This document shows positions 18,471 through 26,919 of a stretch of DNA of 64,000 bases, piece by piece. How positions within the stretch are numbered: the stretch's first letter is position 1; each line of letters starts with the position of its first letter. This stretch comes from Frankiaceae bacterium (GTDB lineage: Bacteria > Actinomycetota > Actinomycetes > Mycobacteriales > SCTD01). The position numbers and the translations under genes are program-made. Where the stretch lies: the NCBI GenBank assembly GCA_016650445.1, contig JAENVS010000001.1, positions 1-64,000 on the forward strand, in the 5' to 3' direction. The notes below the pieces were generated by a model. The model saw only the letters and a program-made list of their open reading frames with translations. It had not been told where the DNA came from and ran no database searches.

Positions 18471-19519
18471 CCGCGCTGCACCGTCGCCCGCGCGATGCGG
18501 TCGTTGGCGACAGCCGATGCGGCGGCAAGGGGAGTGATGCCGTCGACGTCCGCGCGCTCGAAGATGCTGGTCAAGGTCGCGGCGATGCCCGCGACGGACT
18601 GCATGGCCTGCTCACTGGTCTTGCCGGCGACTTCCACCTCCGCGCCGTAGACGACGCCGCCGGCACTCACCAGGAAGTCGGGCGCCCACAGGATCCCGGC
18701 TGCGGCCAGCGCGTCGGCGACGTCGTCGGTGGCGAGCTGGTTGTTGGCCGGACCCACGATGGCCGCGCACCGGAGACTGCTGACCGCGTCACGGGTCAGG
18801 AACCCGCCGAGCGCGCACGGGACCAGCAGGTCGGCGTCCGCGGACAGGACGAGCTCCGGCGCCACCCACTCGGCGCCGACCTCCGCCGCGATCTCCCGCT
18901 TGCCGGCATCGACATCGGTGACGGTCAGCTTCACGCCGTCCTGCCCCAGCCGACGCGCAAGACGCGACCCGACCTGCCCGAGGCCGACGATCGTCATGCG
19001 ACGTCCGGACAGATCATCGGTGCCGAAGACCTTGCGCGCGGTGACGCGGATGCAGTCGTAGATGGCCGACGCGGTCGGGTCGCTCGTCTCACCCATCCCG
19101 CCGTTGGCGATCGGAAGCCCATACGCGAACCGGGTCCGCTCACTGGCCACCAGCATGTCCTCGGCGGTCGTGCCGACGTCCTCGCCCACGCCGTACATCC
19201 CGTCGAGGGACTCGATCACATCTCCCAGGTCGAGGAAGATGTCCCGGCGGGACTCCGGCGTGAGCACGTCGTCGTGCGCCAGCGCGACCACGCTCTTGCC
19301 ACCACCCAGCGCCAAGCCGGACAGGGCGCACTTGAGGGTCATCGCCTTCGACAGGCGCAGCGCGTCGATGAGGCCGTCGGACCAGTCGTCGTAGCGCCAC
19401 AGCCGGCAGCCGCCGACGGCCTGTCCCAGCGCTGTCGAATGGACAGCCACGATGAGCGGTACGCCGGAGCGCTCGCCGTTGACCAGGATGACCCGCTCGT
19501 GGTCGAAGGTCGTTGTCAT
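18467..19519 (-). CDS. Leucine/valine-type amino-acid dehydrogenase
   Basis: The protein has 350 residues of the Glu/Leu/Phe/Val dehydrogenase family. The catalytic lysine is in SGLALGGGKSVV (K75), preceded by LRLSKAMTLKCAL. The dinucleotide-binding loop is TIVGLGQVGSRLARR, followed by an acidic VTDVD that suits NAD. LVPCALGGFLT and GPANNQLA are family signatures. It would deaminate branched-chain amino acids to 2-oxo acids and ammonia in the cytoplasm. It overlaps both neighbours by 4 nt (after the second M14 peptidase, before DUF885), which places free amino acids as a product of the operon. Confidence 0.9.
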   Translation of the reverse strand: MTTTFDHERVILVNGERSGVPLIVAVHSTALGQAVGGCRLWRYDDWSDGLIDALRLSKAMTLKCALSGLALGGGKSVVALAHDDVLTPESRRDIFLDLGDVIESLDGMYGVGEDVGTTAEDMLVASERTRFAYGLPIANGGMGETSDPTASAIYDCIRVTARKVFGTDDLSGRRMTIVGLGQVGSRLARRLGQDGVKLTVTDVDAGKREIAAEVGAEWVAPELVLSADADLLVPCALGGFLTRDAVSSLRCAAIVGPANNQLATDDVADALAAAGILWAPDFLVSAGGVVYGAEVEVAGKTSEQAMQSVAGIAATLTSIFERADVDGITPLAAASAVANDRIARATVQRG

Positions 19520-20838
19520 GTCGCTCCTGCACCTGGGCGGGTCGCGCCGGCGTGGGCGACGGCGGCGAGGATCGCCCCCATCTGCACGGCGACGAGATTG
19601 TCGATCGGGATCGCTTCAGCTCGGCTCTCGGCCTGTGCCTCGTCGGACCACTGCTGAAGCAACTGCTCGACGTCGGAGGCGAGCGCCGAGTCGGTCGGCA
19701 GTGCACGGCCGAGCATGCCGAGCAACCGCAGTCGCCACGACGAGTGCTCATCCGTGATGGAGAAGACCTCGGCGACAGTCGCGGTGCGCGCGTAGTCAGG
19801 GTCGACATCGACTTCCTGGCGGCGCTCCTCGCTGCCACCACTGTCCAAGCGCAGAAACGACTCGAGCGCGTCGGCGATCAGGGACGCCGGCAGCGGAGCC
19901 GTGGCGTCGTACAGCTCCCGGATCCGCGCCATGGACGCGTCCTGGCGTTCGAGGTCGCGAAGGATGACCTCACGGCGACTGCGACCCTGCGGATCCTCCG
20001 ACGTGTCATCGGCTCGGGGGTCGGTCCAGTACGGCACCTCGATGACGACGCCGACGGGATCGGTGTACTGCCGTGTGTAGTCGAGGCTGCTCGCGCCGGA
20101 CACGAACGCGGACGGATCGATCCCCATCGCCACGGCGAGCTCGTACATCTGCTGAGCCGTCGGAACGCTGTAGACGGCCGGCGCGAACACCGTCGACAGC
20201 GGGAACTCCGGCTCCCCCAGGTGCAGCGGGATCCCCTGCTCTCGACAGAGGTCCGTCAGCTGCGCGTACAGCGGTTCGGCGTCGTCCGTGGCGTAGAAGT
20301 ACGCGCCACCCATCTCGCTGTTGTGCAGTGAGGCGAGCACGGTGGGCCGGATCTCGTCGATGACCGCCATCAGCGCCCGCGTCTCCGGCAGCGGCGCGTC
20401 GACGTCGTACCCGTCGGTGTGGAACGGGAAGGTCCACTCGACCTGCGCCTCGGGCCCGGGGCGGAAGTAGTTGCGGGCGTAGTGCTCGCGCGTGAAGGGA
20501 CCGCGGAACCAGCCCTCGTTCAGCCGCGTGCCGTCCGGATCCGCACAGGGCACGAAGTGCCACTCCGCCTCGGTCGCATCGAGTGCTGCGGTGTCGGCGA
20601 GGAGCCGCTCGCACAACGCCATGATGGTCGCCATCCCGATCGGCTCGTTCGGGTGCGGCTGGCCGATGACCAGCACGCGATGGCGGGACCGCGACGCCTT
20701 CACCGTCAGCAGCTGCAAGGCAGTGCCGGCGCGGGAGCGGCCGATCTCCCGCACGGTCACGCGATCGGGATGCTCCTGGGCCAACCTCGTGGCGAACGCC
20801 GCGATCTCGTCGACCGTCGGAAAGGCGGTGATGGTCAT
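19516..20838 (-). CDS. M14 family zinc carboxypeptidase, paralogue 2
   Basis: The protein has 440 residues and is a close paralogue of the protein at 12409-13734. Zinc ligands are H62 and E65 in GQPHPNEPIG and the His in LASLHNSEMGGAY; the likely catalytic Glu is in VVIEVPYW. There is no signal peptide. ATG 20838 overlaps the stop of the binding-protein gene by 4 nt, and its own stop overlaps the dehydrogenase start. The pairing binding protein - M14 is thus repeated, but in the opposite gene order to the first copy. Confidence 0.85.
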   Translation of the reverse strand: MTITAFPTVDEIAAFATRLAQEHPDRVTVREIGRSRAGTALQLLTVKASRSRHRVLVIGQPHPNEPIGMATIMALCERLLADTAALDATEAEWHFVPCADPDGTRLNEGWFRGPFTREHYARNYFRPGPEAQVEWTFPFHTDGYDVDAPLPETRALMAVIDEIRPTVLASLHNSEMGGAYFYATDDAEPLYAQLTDLCREQGIPLHLGEPEFPLSTVFAPAVYSVPTAQQMYELAVAMGIDPSAFVSGASSLDYTRQYTDPVGVVIEVPYWTDPRADDTSEDPQGRSRREVILRDLERQDASMARIRELYDATAPLPASLIADALESFLRLDSGGSEERRQEVDVDPDYARTATVAEVFSITDEHSSWRLRLLGMLGRALPTDSALASDVEQLLQQWSDEAQAESRAEAIPIDNLVAVQMGAILAAVAHAGATRPGAGAT

Positions 20839-22355
20839 CCGGGCACTCTCGAGATTCCTCCGCGGTAGCGGATGCACTGGCACGTGTCGTCGTACCCGAA
20901 GACGCGGACCTGGTCCGGCCCATCGCGGCGGCTGCTCGAGAACGTCGTCCCGCCGCCGATGAGGCCCGGGGAGACGAAGCTCGAACCGAGGCCGATGATC
21001 GCCCCCTGCAGCGCCTGCGCAGCGCTCGCGCCGTTGGTCCGCAGCAGGGCGGCTTCGAGAAGCAGGAACGTCCCGCACGCGGTGTAGACGAGCCCCTTCG
21101 ACAAGTAGCTCTGCGGCTCGATGCCCCCGGCCTGGGTCAGCTGCAGGCATCGTCGTTCGGTCGCGCTGGGAGGGGCACCGGAGTCAGCGACGTCGAAGGC
21201 CGGCGTCCACCCCACCCCGTTCAGCTGCGGCCACTGCCGGCTGTCATTGACGTTCTGCCGGATGTACTCCGCCTGGGCGCTGGACGTGAGTGCGTACCCC
21301 GGCTGGTAGCTCTGGGCGCTGGCTGCGTTGGCGAACAGCAGCAGGACCACCGTCTCGAAGTCGCTGACGAACATGACCCGGTCGACGTTTCCCTGCCGGA
21401 ACGCGAGCACCGCACTCGAGATCGGCGCGGCGGCGTTGCCGGCGGAATCGAAGCCCGTCGTGCACTCGATCGTCCGCTCGAGCGGCGCCTTCATGCCCAG
21501 CCGGGCGATGAGCGGCTTGATGGCGTTGTTGTAGGCGCGAAGGATGTGCGGGCACTCCTCGATGATGATGCCGAACTGGCTGCTCTTGGTCAGATAGCCG
21601 GTGGCGCTCAGGCCGTTCAGCGTTGCCGAGTAGGCCCGGTCGGGCGTCATGAACGACGTGTTGTCGTGCAAGGTCGCGCGACTCGAACCGATGCGGTCGT
21701 CCTCGACGGACTGCGTGATGTCGAGCACGCCGTTCTTCTGCATGCAGTCGCGGAAACCGCCGAGCGTGCCGAAGCCACCGTCGAGCACGACGCTGACGTG
21801 GTTGTCCTGCGTGAACTTCGCGCACGCCTCGGCGGCGTACTGGCTGTAGTTCGCGTTCTGCGTGTTGAAGGAGTACTCGATCGCCTCCAGCTTCCGGCCG
21901 GCCAGGCCGCGCTTCGCGTTGATCCCGCGCACCAGCGCTTGGCTGATCTGCTTGGCGTTGACGTCGGTCGTTGTGGCGCCGAGTGCCGCGCTCGAACCCG
22001 AGTTGTCGACGTACGTCAGCCCGATCTTCAACGGGCTGGTGTCGCGGGCGCCCACCTGACCGGTCGGGGATGTCGCGCTCACGTTGCCCTGCGGGACGGC
22101 GCCTGCCTGGACTCCTGTCGCCCCCGCCGCCCCCGAGTCGCTGGGCCCAAGGGCGACGACCGACGGACCGCTGACCCCGCTGGTCGCGCCGGCGGGAAGC
22201 GTGGAGGAGCCGGGCGCCGCCGCACCCAGGCCGGCCGCACCCGGGGCCTGCTGCGCTGCCTGCTGGCTCAGCGGGACGGTCGTGCCGCACCCGGCGGTCA
22301 CGGCGACGGCTGCCACGGTGAGTGCGACCGACCGTCGGACGCGGCGTCGCGGCAT
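20835..22355 (-). CDS. ABC-type solute-binding lipoprotein 2 (Leu/Ile/Val-binding superfamily)
   Basis: The protein has 506 residues from ATG 22355, preceded by a strong GAGGGGGGTGAGG region. The signal VALTVAAVAVTAGC ends in a lipobox. A low-complexity Ala/Gly/Ser/Pro linker of about 85 residues follows. The binding domain starts near KIGLTYVDNSGSSAALG and shares motifs with paralogue 1: SVVLDGGFGTLGGFRDCMQ, then IIIEECPHI, then NVDRVMFVSDFETVVLLLF, then the closing DDTCQCIRYRGG. It is the first gene of the operon binding protein - M14 - dehydrogenase - DUF885. No transporter subunits are adjacent, so it may be a sensor or share a distant permease. Confidence 0.8.
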   Translation of the reverse strand: MPRRRVRRSVALTVAAVAVTAGCGTTVPLSQQAAQQAPGAAGLGAAAPGSSTLPAGATSGVSGPSVVALGPSDSGAAGATGVQAGAVPQGNVSATSPTGQVGARDTSPLKIGLTYVDNSGSSAALGATTTDVNAKQISQALVRGINAKRGLAGRKLEAIEYSFNTQNANYSQYAAEACAKFTQDNHVSVVLDGGFGTLGGFRDCMQKNGVLDITQSVEDDRIGSSRATLHDNTSFMTPDRAYSATLNGLSATGYLTKSSQFGIIIEECPHILRAYNNAIKPLIARLGMKAPLERTIECTTGFDSAGNAAAPISSAVLAFRQGNVDRVMFVSDFETVVLLLFANAASAQSYQPGYALTSSAQAEYIRQNVNDSRQWPQLNGVGWTPAFDVADSGAPPSATERRCLQLTQAGGIEPQSYLSKGLVYTACGTFLLLEAALLRTNGASAAQALQGAIIGLGSSFVSPGLIGGGTTFSSSRRDGPDQVRVFGYDDTCQCIRYRGGISRVPG

Positions 22356-22518
22356 GCCCTCACCCCCCTCAGCTGGCTGCCACTCAGCCTGCCAGCGGGG
22401 CACCGGCCCGGTTAGGGAGCCTGGCCAAAGGGACCTGCTGATCTTAGGCCGGACGGACAAGCCGCTGGCCGGGGCCGCGACCCCGTCGTACCGGCCCCAC
22501 TGATCTTTTGCCCCGAAG

Positions 22519-22534
22519 TGTCGCCTAGGCGACA
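22519..22534. promoter_or_regulatory. Perfect palindrome TGTCGCCTAGGCGACA, copy 1
   Basis: This 16-nt perfect palindrome lies about 80 nt before the ATG of the cyclic-nucleotide-binding protein, in the 259-nt divergent space to the binding-protein operon. The half-sites TGTCG and CGACA, six bases apart, have the geometry of CRP/FNR-family operators. The same palindrome occurs at 29042-29057. Confidence 0.7.
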
Positions 22535-22614
22535 GACGGACCCTGGCCGGCTGGGTGATGTTGCGACGCGAGCCGCCCGCCAGCCTCGGCGGTCCGCGCC
22601 ACCAGGAGGGGAAC

Positions 22615-23004
22615 ATGATCCGCCAACGCAACACCCAGACGTCGCTCGAGGTCCTCCGACCGCTGCCGATCTTCGCGGGGTGGAGTGACACCGAGCTCGC
22701 GACGCTCGCGCTGACCGCCGACGTGCTGTGGGTGCGGCCGTCGTTCACCCTCCTGCGGGAAGGCGTGCTGCCCTACGAGTTCTTCGTCCTGCTCAACGGC
22801 GAGGCGGTGATCAGCACCGGCGGCAACCTGATCGGCGTCGTCGGGCGGGGTTCCCTCGTGGGGGCCGAGACACTGCTGGCCGGGCTCCCGTCGCAGGTGT
22901 CGGCCGTGACGGCCGGGGCCGCGCGGGTGCTGGCGTTCGGGCCGCGCGCGGTCGAGCAGCTCGAGCAGCGCGCCGACCACGCCGAGCTGCTCCACGCCGT
23001 TTGA
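22615..23004 (+). CDS. Stand-alone cyclic-nucleotide-binding domain protein
   Basis: The protein has 129 residues from ATG 22615, with AGGAGGGG 6 nt upstream. It is a single CRP-like cNMP-binding beta-roll: LRPLPIFAGWSDTELATLAL, then LLREGVLPYEFFVLLNGEAV, then GRGSLVGAETLLAG. The last segment is the phosphate-binding cassette; the usual F-G-E-x-A/S-L is G-A-E-T-L and the Arg that contacts the phosphate is not obvious. There is no DNA-binding domain, unlike CRP (about 210 residues). It may bind a nucleotide or act as a degenerate partner. The palindrome upstream has a CRP-type layout. Confidence 0.8.
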   Translation: MIRQRNTQTSLEVLRPLPIFAGWSDTELATLALTADVLWVRPSFTLLREGVLPYEFFVLLNGEAVISTGGNLIGVVGRGSLVGAETLLAGLPSQVSAVTAGAARVLAFGPRAVEQLEQRADHAELLHAV

Positions 23005-23005
23005 C

Positions 23006-23659
23006 TCACGATCCGGGGCGCACCAGGCCCGTCTCGTAGGCCAGGACGACCGCCTGCACCCGGCCGCGAAGCCCCAGCTTGCCCAGAACCCGATTGACGT
23101 GCGTCTTCACCGTCGCCTCGCTGACGACCAGCTCCGCGGCGATCTCGTCGTTGGAACGCCCGCGCGCCATCAGCACCAGCACCTCCCGCTCGCGCTCGGT
23201 CAGCACCTGCAGCGGTTGCGGCACCCCGGACACCGGCGGCGGCCCGGCGATGTGCTGCTCGATGAGCCGGCGCGTCAGTCCCGGCGCCAGCAGGGCATCG
23301 CCCGCTGCCACCGTCTCGATCCCGGCGACGAGCCGCTCCGGCGGCGTGGCTTTGAGCAGGAAGCCGGCGGCACCCGCGCGCAGCGCGCCGTACACGTACT
23401 CGTCGAGGTCGTACGTCGTCAGCACCAGCACCCTGGTCGCGGCTCCGCCGGCCACCAGCTCGCGCGTCGCGGCGATGCCGTCGAGCACCGGCATCCGGAT
23501 GTCCATCAGCACGACGTCCGGCGTCTCGCGCGCGACGACGTTCACCGCCTCGCGGCCATCGGCGGCCTCGCCGAGCACCTCGATCCCGCGCGCCTCGAGC
23601 ACCATCCGCAGCCCTGACCGGACGAGCTCCTGGTCATCGGCGATGACGACCGACGTCAC
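23006..23659 (-). CDS. NarL/FixJ-type response regulator 1
   Basis: The protein has 217 residues from GTG 23659 (VTSVVIADDQELV). The receiver domain has the phosphorylated Asp in PDVVLMDIRMPVLDG and the Lys in AGFLLKATPPE. The C-terminal LuxR-type helix-turn-helix includes LTEREREVLVLMARGRSNDE and SEATVKTHVNRVLGKL. It overlaps the upstream histidine kinase gene by 4 nt and is its cognate partner. It is convergent with the cyclic-nucleotide-binding gene, with 1 nt between stops. Confidence 0.95.
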   Translation of the reverse strand: MTSVVIADDQELVRSGLRMVLEARGIEVLGEAADGREAVNVVARETPDVVLMDIRMPVLDGIAATRELVAGGAATRVLVLTTYDLDEYVYGALRAGAAGFLLKATPPERLVAGIETVAAGDALLAPGLTRRLIEQHIAGPPPVSGVPQPLQVLTEREREVLVLMARGRSNDEIAAELVVSEATVKTHVNRVLGKLGLRGRVQAVVLAYETGLVRPGS

Positions 23660-24795
23660 ACGTCCGCCGTCTCGAACGGAAGGACGGCCGACAGCCGGAA
23701 CCGCCCGTCGCGGGTGAACGCGTGCTCGAGCGTCCCGCCGAACACCGAGACCCGCTCGGCCATCCCGACCAGCCCGAGCCCGCTGCCGGTCGACGGCTCC
23801 GGCCGGCCGCGGTTCTCGACCTCGATCACCAGCGCGCTTCCCGTGCTGACGCGCAGCCGCACGCAACGGTCGGTTGCGTACTTCAGCGCGTTCGTCAACG
23901 CCTCCTGCACGATCCGGTACGCCGACAGGTCGATGCCGGCCGGCAGCGCGTCGAGGGACCCGTCGACGTCGAGCTGCACATCGAGACCGCTGCGCCGGAA
24001 CTGGTCGACCAGCTCGTCGAGCCGCCCCAGCCCGGGGTCCGGGTCGAGGCCCAGCTCGTCGTCCTTGTCGCGGACGAGCGACAGCAGCCGGCCGGTCTCG
24101 GCCAGGGCACGACGACCCGTCTCCGCGACCTGCCGCATCGCCGTCGCCGCGCGATCGGGATCGGAGCGCACGAGGTCCTGTCCGGCCGAGGCCTGCACGA
24201 CCATCGCGCTGATCGAGTGGGCGAGGACGTCATGCAGCTCGCGCGCGATGCGGGCCCGCTCCGCCGCGATCGCGTCCTCGCGCACCGTCGCCTGCAGGCG
24301 CGACAGCAGCTCGGTCTGCTCTGCCAGCCGCGCAGTGCGATCGGCCAGTGCGCGCATCACCCGGCCGAAGATGTACGGCGGGAACACGATCGCCGCGATG
24401 AACACGACGTCGGTGATGTCCGGCGGCCGGTTGTCGGACCGCTCGACCCCGACGACGGTCAGCACGTATGCCGGTGCGAGCGCCGCCAGTCCACGAAGGT
24501 CCGACACCCACCGACCGAGGCTGAACGCCGCGAAGACGATGACCAGGATCGGCGACGCGAGCTCGTCGACTGCCGGCCCGATGCGCGACAGCAGCGCCAG
24601 GATCGCGATCGCCACCGGCCCGATGACGAGCGGCCAGCGCCGGCGCCAGACCAGCAGAGCGCAGCCCAGCAGCTCGACGAGCAGCACGATCGCGAGCCGC
24701 GGCGGCCCGTAGGTGATGGCTTCGACGACACAGATCCCGAACACCAGCAGCGGCACGAGCGCATCACGCCACGTCGGTCCTCGGGTCTCCCCCAT
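23656..24795 (-). CDS. NarL-family sensor histidine kinase 1 (HisKA_3)
   Basis: The protein has 379 residues from ATG 24795. The N-terminal 160 residues hold several hydrophobic membrane segments without a large extracellular loop. The dimerisation and phosphoacceptor motif is RIARELHDVLAHSISAMVVQ. The ATPase end has YRIVQEALTNALKYA (N box) and GSGLGLVGMAERV (G box). It phosphorylates the downstream regulator. Divergent from it, 133 nt away, lies a small multi-pass membrane protein that is a likely target or sensor partner. Confidence 0.95.
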   Translation of the reverse strand: MGETRGPTWRDALVPLLVFGICVVEAITYGPPRLAIVLLVELLGCALLVWRRRWPLVIGPVAIAILALLSRIGPAVDELASPILVIVFAAFSLGRWVSDLRGLAALAPAYVLTVVGVERSDNRPPDITDVVFIAAIVFPPYIFGRVMRALADRTARLAEQTELLSRLQATVREDAIAAERARIARELHDVLAHSISAMVVQASAGQDLVRSDPDRAATAMRQVAETGRRALAETGRLLSLVRDKDDELGLDPDPGLGRLDELVDQFRRSGLDVQLDVDGSLDALPAGIDLSAYRIVQEALTNALKYATDRCVRLRVSTGSALVIEVENRGRPEPSTGSGLGLVGMAERVSVFGGTLEHAFTRDGRFRLSAVLPFETADV

Positions 24796-24830
24796 GGCCG
24801 CACGGTAGCGGCGGACACGGTGCTTCGACG

Positions 24831-24846
24831 TCAAACCCAGGGTTGA
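24831..24846. promoter_or_regulatory. Imperfect dyad between kinase 1 and the divergent membrane protein
   Basis: TCAAACCCAGGGTTGA reads as TCAA(A)CCC and GGGTTGA half-sites around a central A. It sits in the 133-nt divergent space, 35 nt from the kinase start. It could bind the cognate response regulator; this is a guess from position and symmetry only. Confidence 0.3.
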
Positions 24847-24928
24847 GACAAGACCGACCTGCGGGCCGACGACCGCCGGCGCGGCGCTCCCTACCGTCGG
24901 CGGCACCGACCATCACTCAGGGGGAAGC

Positions 24929-25582
24929 ATGAAGCTCGACGACAACCAGATCGGCCGCGCGGCGCTGGGCGCGGCGGCGGCCGGAACGGTGCTTGCGCCG
25001 CTCTCTGCGCTGGCCCGGTTCGCCACCGAGGACGGCAAGAGCGACCTGGAGAGCGGCGTCGTCCGGGCGTGGGCCGAACCCGCGCGCGATGCGCTCGAGC
25101 CCCTGCTGGACTGGGCCAGCGCCGACACGGTGTACACGACGTACGGAAAGGCCTGGACGCCGATCCTGCTGGCGGCACTGCTGTGCGCGCTGACGGTGTT
25201 CCGTCGCCGTACGCCGACCGGCGCCGAGAAGTGGGGCTGGCGCATGACCCTGGTCGGCCTGGTCGGCATGACGATCGGCGTGACCGGCAGCTACTGGACG
25301 CCGGCGCTGGACGAGTTCTTCCTCGTCGCGCTGCCGTTCATGCTCATCGCGATGATCGGCGGGATCGTGCTCGGGATCGGGCTGCTGCGGCGCGGCTTCC
25401 GGCCGCGCGCGACGGCGGTGCTGCTCATCGCCTGGCTTCCGCTGTTCTTCGTGCTCAGCAGCGTGATCGCGATGGGCGCCGCACTGCTGCCCGCGCTGTG
25501 GGCCTGGGCGATCGCCGGCTGGTCGCTCGCCACGACCGCTGACGAGGCCGCGGTGCCGGACCGCTCGCCGGCACGGGTCTGA
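24929..25582 (+). CDS. Multi-pass membrane protein next to two-component system 1
   Basis: The protein has 217 residues, with GGGGGAA just before ATG 24929. Hydrophobic segments are near residues 12-30 and 75-90 (WTPILLAALLCALTVF), then 104-120 and 131-150 (ALPFMLIAMIGGIVLGIG). Two more follow, near 160-180 and 185-200. The segment at 33-70, with SADTVYTTYGKAW, is likely extracellular. I recognise no family. It is divergent from the kinase/regulator pair, the same layout as at 31333-32997. Confidence 0.7.
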   Translation: MKLDDNQIGRAALGAAAAGTVLAPLSALARFATEDGKSDLESGVVRAWAEPARDALEPLLDWASADTVYTTYGKAWTPILLAALLCALTVFRRRTPTGAEKWGWRMTLVGLVGMTIGVTGSYWTPALDEFFLVALPFMLIAMIGGIVLGIGLLRRGFRPRATAVLLIAWLPLFFVLSSVIAMGAALLPALWAWAIAGWSLATTADEAAVPDRSPARV

Positions 25583-25596
25583 GCGGGCAGGCGTCG

Positions 25597-25650
25597 AAGA
25601 TCTTCGGGGATCTGCACCGGTGATAGCAGGGGTAGGTCCCCGAAGATCTT
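25597..25650. repeat. Hairpin repeat, copy 2 (TGATAGC-loop family)
   Basis: Perfect 14-nt arms (AAGATCTTCGGGGA at 25597-25610 and its complement at 25637-25650) enclose 26 nt containing CACCGGTGATAGCAGGGGTA. It matches the element at 9201-9258 in both stem and loop. It lies between the convergent ends of the membrane protein gene and the LuxR-type gene, where it could end both transcripts. Confidence 0.75.
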
Positions 25651-25679
25651 GGTCGGCACCTTGCTCGGCTGTGGGCCGA

Positions 25680-26810
25680 CTATCCCCGGACCACGGGTCC
25701 GCCGCGCGCCGGTTTGTCGACAGCAGCACGTTGCTCGTTGTCGCGCAGCCGGGGCTCGTAGTGCGTGAAGAAGACCTTGCCGACCAGGTCGCGACGGCTG
25801 CGCACACCCGTCTTCTCGAAGATGCTCTTGAGGTGCTGCTGCACCGTGTGCGGTGACACGTGCAGGTCGCCGGCGATCTGCGCGGTCGAGCTGCCCTGCA
25901 GCACCAGCCTCGTCACGTCGCGCTCCCGGTCGGTCATCCCGTACGCCGACATCAGCAGCGACGTGATGCGAGCCGGGTGCGCCGGCTCGACGATGACCGC
26001 GACGCGGCTGTCGGTGCCGGACTGCAGCGCGGCGCCGTGCAGCACGATCCACGCGCCCGACCGGCTCAGCACCCTCGCCATCGCGACCTCGGCCGGCTCG
26101 CCGTCCTCGATGCATCGCAGCGCCCGCGCAGCAACACTGAGGACTGCCGACGGCAGTGTGCCGTTGTCGAGGTCGCCGTCGGGCAGGTCGCGCAGCCACT
26201 GCTCCACCCCTGGCGTGGACGACTCCACCTGCCAGTCGCGGGTCAGCACCACGAGTCCGGGTGCCTGCGAGGACTCCGGGTCCGTCGCCTCACCGAAGAG
26301 CAACGCCCGACGAGCCCCCTCGGCGAGATGTGGGCCGCACTCCCGCAGGAACCGCTTCTCAACCTCGTCGAACATCGGCTGCCCGGTCTCGCGGTAGAGC
26401 CCGAGGGCGCCCCACGTCTCCCCCGACCGGGTGCGCAGGGCCGCCACCAGCTCCTGGTCGCCGCCCATCTCGATGTTGGCCTGCCACCGCGGACTGCCGC
26501 TCGGGTCGCCGTCGGTCGCGTCATGGAGCGTCGAGATTCCGCTCGGCGACCGTGCGACGTCGACGATCTGGTTGACGTCCTCGACGTAGTACTCCAGCTC
26601 GAGCGAGCCCGGCGGGAGCTCCGACATGTACGGGTTGTAGTGGCTGGTGATCAGCAGCGACGCCGGATCGACGGTGTACCAGCAGGGGAACGTGTAGTGC
26701 GGCACCGCGTCGGCCAGCACCGCCGACACCTGGTCCCAGTAGTGGACCAGGCTCTGCGGCTCCTGCGAGCTGCTCACGATCTTGTCGAGCGCGCGCTGCG
26801 TGACCGCCAT
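25680..26810 (-). CDS. LuxR-type transcriptional regulator
   Basis: The protein has 376 residues from ATG 26810. The N-terminal 250 residues form a GAF/PAS-like sensory region (YTFPCWYTVDPASLLITSHY, then RTRSGETWGALGLYRETGQP). The C-terminus is a GerE-type helix-turn-helix: MTDRERDVTRLVLQGSSTAQ then SPHTVQQHLKSIFEKTG. It is divergent from a cupin gene (109 nt) and probably controls it. The ligand is unknown. The last 30 residues after the helix-turn-helix are charged and disordered. Confidence 0.9.
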   Translation of the reverse strand: MAVTQRALDKIVSSSQEPQSLVHYWDQVSAVLADAVPHYTFPCWYTVDPASLLITSHYNPYMSELPPGSLELEYYVEDVNQIVDVARSPSGISTLHDATDGDPSGSPRWQANIEMGGDQELVAALRTRSGETWGALGLYRETGQPMFDEVEKRFLRECGPHLAEGARRALLFGEATDPESSQAPGLVVLTRDWQVESSTPGVEQWLRDLPDGDLDNGTLPSAVLSVAARALRCIEDGEPAEVAMARVLSRSGAWIVLHGAALQSGTDSRVAVIVEPAHPARITSLLMSAYGMTDRERDVTRLVLQGSSTAQIAGDLHVSPHTVQQHLKSIFEKTGVRSRRDLVGKVFFTHYEPRLRDNEQRAAVDKPARGGPVVRG

Positions 26811-26846
26811 GCGCGGACCCTCCCACCTGCGGCGGCTGCCGGGAAC

Positions 26847-26860
26847 ACCACGTTTCTGGT
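26847..26860. promoter_or_regulatory. Candidate operator between the LuxR-type regulator and the cupin
   Basis: ACCA-CGTTTC-TGGT is a short dyad in the 109-nt divergent space, 36 nt from the LuxR gene start and 60 nt from the cupin start. Flanking GGGAAC and ATGTCC extend the symmetry weakly. Its use by the adjacent regulator is an inference. Confidence 0.3.
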
Positions 26861-26919
26861 ATGTCCGGATGCCGCTCGCGTGCCTAGCGTCCGTGGCCCC
26901 AACGCCTTCGGAGGCCCGC

